Assembly (NCBI GenBank): GCA_037380725.1
Contig: JARRRL010000159.1
Location: 1 to 11,238 of the forward strand
DNA: 11,238 bases
Reading direction: 5' to 3'
Source of the DNA: JARRRL01 sp037380725
Lineage (GTDB): Bacteria; Pseudomonadota; Gammaproteobacteria; Pseudomonadales; JANQJO01
The first letter of the stretch is position 1; the number at the start of each line of letters is the position of its first letter. Made by a program: the position numbers and the translations under genes. Under the pieces are notes generated by a model. The model had not been told where the DNA came from. It worked only from the letters and a program-made list of their open reading frames with translations, and did not search any database. Below are positions 7,110-11,238 of the stretch, piece by piece.

Positions 7110-8006
7110 TCAATCGACATCACGCACACGGCGGCATAGGTCGGTGTACGCGTCGATACGTCGGTCGCGGAAAAAGGGCCATGATCGGCGCAGGATTGCG
7201 GTGCGATTCAAGTAGATTTCAGTGCATATCATGTGAGATTCGTCGGAGCTGGCGCGTGCTAGCATTTCACCTTGCGGACCACAGATAAAGCTATTACCCC
7301 AAAATTCAATGCCGTCTTCACTGTCGAGTGGGTTTTCTTCGTAACCACAACGGTTGGCCACGACAAGCGGTAAGTGATTGGCTATCGCGTGTCCGCGTTG
7401 CACCGTCATCCAGGCCTCCAGTTGTCGACCTCGTTCCGCGTCGTCATCGCTTACACTCCAACCGATTGCCGTTGGATACAGTAAAATATCCGCGCCAGCC
7501 AGCGCCATGAGCCGAGCTGCTTCGGGGAACCATTGATCCCAACAAATTAATACACCTAAACGACCGACGCTGGTGCTAATGGGTTCGAAGCCGTCGGCGT
7601 CACCAGGGGTAAAGTAATATTTTTCGGCAAAACCTGGGTCGTCCGGGATGTGCATTTTTCGGTAAATACCCGCTATGCTGCCGTCGTCATCCGCCACCAC
7701 GCAGCTGTTGTGATACACCCCATTTCCGCGATGTTCAAAAACTGATCCCACAATGACGAGATTATAGGTGTCAGACCATTGCTGCAGCAGATCGGAGGTC
7801 GGGCCGGGAATGGGCTCTGCCCAATCAAAATAACTGGGGTGATTGTCCTGACCGATGTAGAGGCGCGTGTGCAACTCAGAAAGCAGTACCAGATCAGCGC
7901 CTTCGTCTGCCGCGTTCTCAATCAATTTTTCGGTGGTATCGAGATTTTCTGAGACTTGGTCTGTGCACGCGTGCTGTACACTGGCTACTTTAATCAGTCG
8001 ACTCAT
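7110..8006 (-). CDS. aguB: N-carbamoylputrescine amidase
   Basis: This cytoplasmic nitrilase-superfamily amidase hydrolyses N-carbamoylputrescine to putrescine, CO2 and ammonia, the last step of the arginine-agmatine route to putrescine. From the ATG at 8006 it is 298 residues, the usual family length. The catalytic triad is visible: Glu44 (SELHT), Lys117 (YRKMHIPDD) and Cys155 (LICWDQW). The YRKMHIPDDPG context and the FTPGD stretch are as in plant and Pseudomonas AguB. The start is fixed by AGGAG at 8018-8014 (minus strand), 7 nt ahead. An open frame continues upstream to 8069 but lacks similarity there. The gene follows aguA by 79 nt on the same strand and is presumably co-transcribed with it. 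The stop at 7110-7112 overlaps the longest version of the aminopeptidase frame. Confidence 0.95.
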   Translation of the reverse strand: MSRLIKVASVQHACTDQVSENLDTTEKLIENAADEGADLVLLSELHTRLYIGQDNHPSYFDWAEPIPGPTSDLLQQWSDTYNLVIVGSVFEHRGNGVYHNSCVVADDDGSIAGIYRKMHIPDDPGFAEKYYFTPGDADGFEPISTSVGRLGVLICWDQWFPEAARLMALAGADILLYPTAIGWSVSDDDAERGRQLEAWMTVQRGHAIANHLPLVVANRCGYEENPLDSEDGIEFWGNSFICGPQGEMLARASSDESHMICTEIYLNRTAILRRSWPFFRDRRIDAYTDLCRRVRDVD

Positions 8007-8085
8007 GTTAGGTCTCCTGCTGGGTGTGGTGTGTGGCGAGAAGTCGCGAGAGCGAAGTAGTAGAAGCATTTAACCAATGCAGTAT

Positions 8086-9294
8086 TTAACCATAGGGGCT
8101 GCTGATTTGCATCGTTATGCAATGCAAACTTCCACCTTGGTTTATCAGGGGGCGACACGGTATGCCGATGATGGTTCGATCGGGGAAACAGGTCTGCAAG
8201 CAGGACAAGGCTTCTTGGTCTTCTGGGACCTCATAGATGGGCACCAACACACGCTGATTGATGATGAGAAAGTTCGCGTAAGTGGCGGGTAAGCGCTCGC
8301 CTGCGTCGTCAACAATGGGGCTGGGCCAAGGCAGCGCACTTAGGCGAATGGCCTTGCCGTTTACGTGGTACAGCGGGTCGCGCTGCCAAGCGTGCAGTTG
8401 CTGTTCCAGTCGAGCCAAGCTGTCAGCAAATGGGTAGTCTGCTTCATCGCATCGTTGATAAACCAGGTGATCTGGGGCGACGAAGCGTACCAGGGTGTCA
8501 ATGTGACCGTCTGTGTCGTCTCCTGCGATTTGACCGTGATCGAGCCACCATATTTGCTCCATACCCAAGCGGTGTTGAAACACCCGTTCCCAGTCTTGGG
8601 TGCTCAGACCATTGGGGCGATTATCGTGACGCAGACAATGGGTCTGGGTGAGCAGTATGCCAGCACCGTTGGTTTCGATGTTGCCCCCTTCGGCAATCAA
8701 ATCGATGGATTCGAAGCTGGCTTTTGCCAGAATATCGTGTTGCCAGAGTTGATGGTGGCACAGATACTCGGCTAACACACGATCGCGCTGGTGTGGGAAT
8801 TTATTACCCCAGCCATTAAAACGAAACGTTGCCAGTTTCAATATTGAGGTATCAGGCGTGATTGGGGTGTCAGACGTAGCTGCTCCCGTCGCAGGAGGTG
8901 TGAGCGGCGTTGCTGTGTGGCTGCTGAGAGACAGCGGCCCGGTGTCGCGCAGCCAGGTATCGTCGTAAGGGGCGGTGATGAGTTTAAGGTGTTGCGCGGG
9001 TGGTGCGCGACGGGATGTTTGAGTCAGAAAGTGTGTCCACAGGTGTTTGAATTCGGCTTCCACGGCTGCGTTTGGCACGATCAGCCACGCCACTTCAACG
9101 GTGCTTATGGCGTGAATCAGTTCCAGATAAGTTGCTTGTGTGCTGGCCAGTTGCTCACGCCAATCGGTGTCGGCATGAGGCCAAGCGAGCAGTACACCTA
9201 ATTGTGTGTGCCATTCGGGCAAAAGCCGCCAACTCGATGAAAGTGGACGGGATAGAGACGCGCTGGTGTCTGGCGTGTTTTGGTGTGCATTCAT
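8086..9294 (-). CDS. aguA: Agmatine deiminase
   Basis: Agmatine deiminase (guanidino-modifying enzyme superfamily, PF04371) converts agmatine to N-carbamoylputrescine and ammonia, feeding AguB encoded just downstream. The 402-residue protein has the N-terminal motif PEWHTQLGVLLAWPH (26-40) and the expected catalytic or substrate-binding elements: RDTGP (116-120), EGGN (202-205), GHID (263-266) and the nucleophile Cys392 in NQGGSLHC. It is about 30 residues longer than the Pseudomonas enzyme as I recall it. The excess comes from a Thr/Pro/Ala-rich insert at about 121-150 right after RDTGP, plus a polar N-terminal tail (1-20). ATG at 9294 is the natural start but has no clear Shine-Dalgarno sequence. 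First gene of a likely aguA-aguB-aminopeptidase operon. Confidence 0.95.
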   Translation of the reverse strand: MNAHQNTPDTSASLSRPLSSSWRLLPEWHTQLGVLLAWPHADTDWREQLASTQATYLELIHAISTVEVAWLIVPNAAVEAEFKHLWTHFLTQTSRRAPPAQHLKLITAPYDDTWLRDTGPLSLSSHTATPLTPPATGAATSDTPITPDTSILKLATFRFNGWGNKFPHQRDRVLAEYLCHHQLWQHDILAKASFESIDLIAEGGNIETNGAGILLTQTHCLRHDNRPNGLSTQDWERVFQHRLGMEQIWWLDHGQIAGDDTDGHIDTLVRFVAPDHLVYQRCDEADYPFADSLARLEQQLHAWQRDPLYHVNGKAIRLSALPWPSPIVDDAGERLPATYANFLIINQRVLVPIYEVPEDQEALSCLQTCFPDRTIIGIPCRPLINQGGSLHCITMQISSPYG

Positions 9295-9964
9295 GGCGGT
9301 TTGAGTTCCGTGATGAGGAAGTTTTTATTGATTTTGTAATTTTGTAGAAGCCCCATTACAGCTAAACGACCTAGCCGTGATTCTAACCAGGATAGATGTG
9401 GATACAAGCGGTTCCATGGTCATGAAAGCGGTCGTGCCAAGTTCAACAGCACTATACGCAGCAAGTACTGTGTAATCAAGGGGGCTACCAAAGAGCGGAT
9501 GACGTGATAGCGCCTTACTTCTGAGCTGAGGTTTCTGAGGCTGAGGCGGTGAAGTCTGAAACGATGACGTAGCATATGATGACGAGCACGCCTTTGTAGA
9601 TGCGTCGATTTCAGTTCGTCAAATTTATGACGGGTGTCTCGGGTCATGAAGTGGCGTGTGATCCCTTGCGCAGATCGTTGGGTTTGGCTAGCCTGAATTA
9701 ATAATTAAATATTAAAATTCTGAAAAATTTATTAAAAAATTTTATGAAAAAATGGTCCTTGAGTTGTGACATCGCTGTGACCTCATAAGGCGATTTGTAC
9801 TGGCAGTTTGTGGTGAGAAGTGAGGGCGTGATGTTGTGGGCTGAGGCGATGATCACGAACAAGGTTATTTCAATGGAAGCGTTTGCTGAAAGCGTTAAAA
9901 TCACTCCGTCCACTCAAGGTGAGGGTGTACAGTCAGGTGCTGTTTGTGAATAGCAAGATTGCTG
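9295..9964. other. Gene-poor divergent intergenic region with AT-rich island
   Basis: This 670-nt stretch separates the divergent aguA and cheR genes and must carry both promoters. No convincing protein of normal length is found on either strand. It contains short CTGAG(G) repeats at about 9518-9545, a strongly AT-rich island at about 9697-9756 (runs such as TTAATAATTAAATATTAA and AAAAATTTATTAAAAAATTTT) and a TGTGAC direct repeat at about 9765-9781. The AT island would suit a nucleoid-protein site or an upstream promoter element, but no clear -35/-10 pair or operator could be assigned. It could be the decayed remains of a lost gene. Confidence 0.55.
9831..9953 (+). CDS. Doubtful small ORF (40 residues) just before cheR
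   Basis: An ATG at 9831 opens 40 codons ending at TAG 9951-9953. GAGGG at 9822-9826 is a possible but closely spaced ribosome-binding site. The peptide begins MLWAEAMITNKVISMEAF and has no recognised motif. It stops 11 nt before the proposed cheR start, which itself lacks a Shine-Dalgarno site, so it might act as a translational leader. The same frame is open back to 9789. It may equally be chance or a gene remnant. Confidence 0.25.
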   Translation: MLWAEAMITNKVISMEAFAESVKITPSTQGEGVQSGAVCE

Positions 9965-10723
9965 ATGAATAGGCGTAAAAGCATGCGCGGACTGAACGAG
10001 CAAGCGTTTAACGGGCAAGAGCTGAAGTTATCCCATGCCGAGTTTACCCTTTTCCGGGATTTATTATATTCCCGAACGGGGATTGCGTTGTCGGATTCGA
10101 AGCGCAGCTTGATTGTGGGCAGATTAAAAATTAATCTTCTGACGACGAACGAAACCTATTTTTTTCGCGAAGAGAAGCATTTAAATTTTCTACTGGAAAC
10201 CATCTTGCCCGCGGCGTCAAAGCTGAATTTTCGGGTGTGGAGCGCGGCCAGTTCTTCGGGTGAGGAAGCGTATTCCTTGGCGATGATCATCGCGGATTCC
10301 ACTTACCCCGGTTCCTGGGAAGTGGTGGGGTCTGACATCAGTGATGCGGTGTTGGAAAAAGCACGCCACGCCACCTATGCCCTAGAAAATGTGGAGCAAA
10401 TTCCAGAGCGGTATCGCAAAAAATATTGTTTGAAGGAAGCGAATAAAGGGACCTTTACGTTTTGTCAGTCATTGCTTTCGAAAGTGTCCTTTCATCGTGT
10501 TAATTTGATGTCGCCGCCCACAGATTGGGGAAAGTTTGATGTGATCTTTTTAAGAAACGTTCTGATTTACTTTGATAAAAACACAAAAGATCGGGTTGTG
10601 TCGACGATGGTTAATAAGTTAAAACCGAATGGTTATTTAATAGTGGGTCACGCTGAATCACTGGCGGTTGCGACGGAGCGCTTGACGGTGATCAGGCCGT
10701 CTGTCTATCGCTTGAATTCCTAG
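9965..10723 (+). CDS. cheR: CheR-type chemotaxis receptor methyltransferase with shortened N-terminal domain
   Basis: CheR proteins transfer methyl groups from S-adenosylmethionine to glutamates of chemoreceptors. The SAM-binding domain looks complete: WSAASSSGEEAYSLAM (motif I), SDISDAVLEKAR and FDVIFLRNVLIYFDK, then GHAESL. The N-terminal helical domain is recognisable (EFTLFRDLLYSRTGIALSDS, and LLTTNETYFFRE at its end). Between VGRLK (codons near 10120-10134) and INLLTTNE about 30 residues found in other CheR proteins are absent, without loss of frame. In Salmonella CheR that segment begins with the positively charged helix reported to contact receptors. The protein is 252 residues from the ATG at 9965, against about 275-290 typical. 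Starts at TTG 9959 or ATG 9983 are possible; none has a good ribosome-binding site. No chemotaxis partner genes are nearby. It may be active with altered receptor contact, or non-functional. Confidence 0.85.
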   Translation: MNRRKSMRGLNEQAFNGQELKLSHAEFTLFRDLLYSRTGIALSDSKRSLIVGRLKINLLTTNETYFFREEKHLNFLLETILPAASKLNFRVWSAASSSGEEAYSLAMIIADSTYPGSWEVVGSDISDAVLEKARHATYALENVEQIPERYRKKYCLKEANKGTFTFCQSLLSKVSFHRVNLMSPPTDWGKFDVIFLRNVLIYFDKNTKDRVVSTMVNKLKPNGYLIVGHAESLAVATERLTVIRPSVYRLNS

Positions 10724-10736
10724 CCCCACCGTACGC

Positions 10737-10757
10737 TGATTACTCAATCAATTTTTT
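10737..10757 (+). terminator. Weak candidate terminator after cheR
   Basis: TGATT (10737-10741) and AATCA (10746-10750) form a 5-bp AT-rich stem with loop ACTC, followed by A and six Ts (10752-10757), 14 nt after the cheR stop. The stem is weak, so termination efficiency is doubtful. It overlaps the last codons of the convergent minus-strand gene. Confidence 0.3.
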
Positions 10758-11110
10758 GTGCGTTTCAACACCGTGTGAATAACGCGATCGTTTTCGAAGT
10801 ACACCACATAGGGCTCGTAATACCAGCGACTGATGGGCGGATTGCCTACGGGAGCGGACTGTTTGATGGGCGCGCCAAAAGCCTGCTGAACGGCGGTGGC
10901 AGTCATACCTTGTTGAGGGCGGTTAATCTCTTGTAATTCAGTACCTTGAGCGCCGATGGGGATTGAAACGGTGTCTGCAAGGGTGGTGTCAAAAGCGGTG
11001 AGAGACAGTAAGACTCCTGTCATGACCCAGGCGCAGCATGGTGATCGGGGTGCGCGGCTTGCTTGTGGTGTTTCTGAGGCGAGAGAATGGTTTGTACTGC
11101 GTGTATCCAT
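10748..11110 (-). CDS. Small exported protein of a conserved hypothetical family, BamE/SmpA-like features
   Basis: A 120-residue protein with a long polar N-terminus (1-28), a hydrophobic stretch (about 29-40) and a likely signal-peptidase site after TLA (Ala45), giving a mature periplasmic protein of about 75 residues. The mature part has GMTATAVQQAFGAP (68-81), then PPISRWYYEPYVVYF (91-105). The pattern GMT..V...FG.P followed by W.Y recalls the small BamE/SmpA-type fold. From memory, Pseudomonas homologues with the RW.YE..VYFE motif are sometimes labelled phosphodiesterase, a name for which I see no catalytic motif. There is no lipobox. The ATG at 11110 lacks a clear Shine-Dalgarno site. 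Met30 is an alternative start but would leave a signal without a basic N-terminus. It is convergent with cheR, only 24 nt apart, with no evident functional link. Confidence 0.75.
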   Translation of the reverse strand: MDTRSTNHSLASETPQASRAPRSPCCAWVMTGVLLSLTAFDTTLADTVSIPIGAQGTELQEINRPQQGMTATAVQQAFGAPIKQSAPVGNPPISRWYYEPYVVYFENDRVIHTVLKRTKN

Positions 11111-11238
11111 AGCCGTGATTCTCGTGGTTGTGACTGTGATGTTTTCTTTAATTTTTCACTTTTCTTTTCAATCGGTGATATCAATAAGCTGTGGCCTAAT
11201 ATTATTACCCTGGGATGATAGGCGAATGCAATGGGGTA
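11111..11238. other. Upstream region of the small exported protein; window end
   Basis: Pyrimidine-rich on the plus strand (about 11141-11171), hence A-rich on the strand transcribed for the gene ending at 10748. It should contain that gene's promoter, but no convincing -35/-10 pair stands out. Any divergent plus-strand gene would start beyond or at the very edge of the window, so none is called. Confidence 0.35.

Noticed and set aside
8365..8775. 136-codon plus-strand ORF antisense to aguA
   Set aside because: Lies wholly within a strongly supported gene on the other strand and shows no family motif.
9420..9647. 75-codon minus-strand ORF in the gene-poor region
   Set aside because: Arg/His/Leu-rich composition typical of an antisense or random frame, no ribosome-binding site and no recognisable motif.
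9570..9655. Plus-strand fragment reading DDEHAFVDAS, faintly like the YADAGY region of IS5-type transposases
   Set aside because: Too short, with a stop just upstream, no second motif and no terminal inverted repeats found.
10748..11110. Calling the small exported protein a phosphodiesterase
   Set aside because: That label is remembered from annotations of similar proteins only; no metal-binding or catalytic motif is visible.
9372..11122. Shared 13-mer TAGCCGTGATTCT at 9372-9384 and 11110-11122
   Set aside because: A chance 13-mer match somewhere in 11 kb is expected roughly once, and the flanks do not match.

Overview
The window looks like a chromosomal segment of a free-living, motile gammaproteobacterium, probably of the Pseudomonas/Oceanospirillales/Cellvibrionales kind. 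The signs are an Escherichia-type phosphoenolpyruvate synthase sequence, an agmatine deiminase/N-carbamoylputrescine amidase pair as in pseudomonads, a CheR-type chemotaxis methyltransferase, a stand-alone diguanylate cyclase and a lipoprotein aminopeptidase. This is inferred from protein recognition only; the genus cannot be fixed. No RNA genes, intact insertion sequences, CRISPR arrays or phage genes were seen.

Left part, plus strand (205-5756): four co-directional genes, each separated by about 60 nt. First is ppsA, which is broken: about 79 nt, encoding the end of the ATP-binding domain, is missing, and the reading frame shifts there. Next is a PAS-GGDEF diguanylate cyclase with intact active and inhibitory sites. 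It carries a perfect 15-bp inverted repeat inside its first 25 codons and a duplicated ribosome-binding-site segment just before its start. Third is an unusual protein with a probable signal peptide and two tandem copies of a small asparaginase-like domain, the first of which has lost a key Asp. Last is an orphan 267-residue protein with a C-terminal coiled coil.

Middle part, minus strand (9294 down to 5918): aguA, aguB and a lipoprotein aminopeptidase (DUF2265/PF10023 type), in that transcription order. AguA and AguB convert agmatine to putrescine. The aminopeptidase reading frame can overlap the end of aguB, but its lipoprotein signal favours a start 70 nt downstream of the aguB stop.

Right part: a 670-nt gene-poor stretch (9295-9964) with an AT-rich island and one doubtful small ORF. 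It is followed by a plus-strand CheR-like methyltransferase that lacks about 30 residues of its N-terminal helical domain, without loss of frame. A convergent minus-strand gene encodes a small exported protein with BamE/SmpA-like sequence features. The final 128 nt hold its upstream region.

The most notable theme is small rearrangements: two internal deletions in otherwise well-conserved genes (ppsA, cheR), a recent domain duplication (asparaginase-like gene), and two duplications of about 15 bp. No clear novel multi-gene system is visible; the best candidates for new biology are the tandem exported asparaginase-like protein, the hairpin in the cyclase gene and the coiled-coil orphan.
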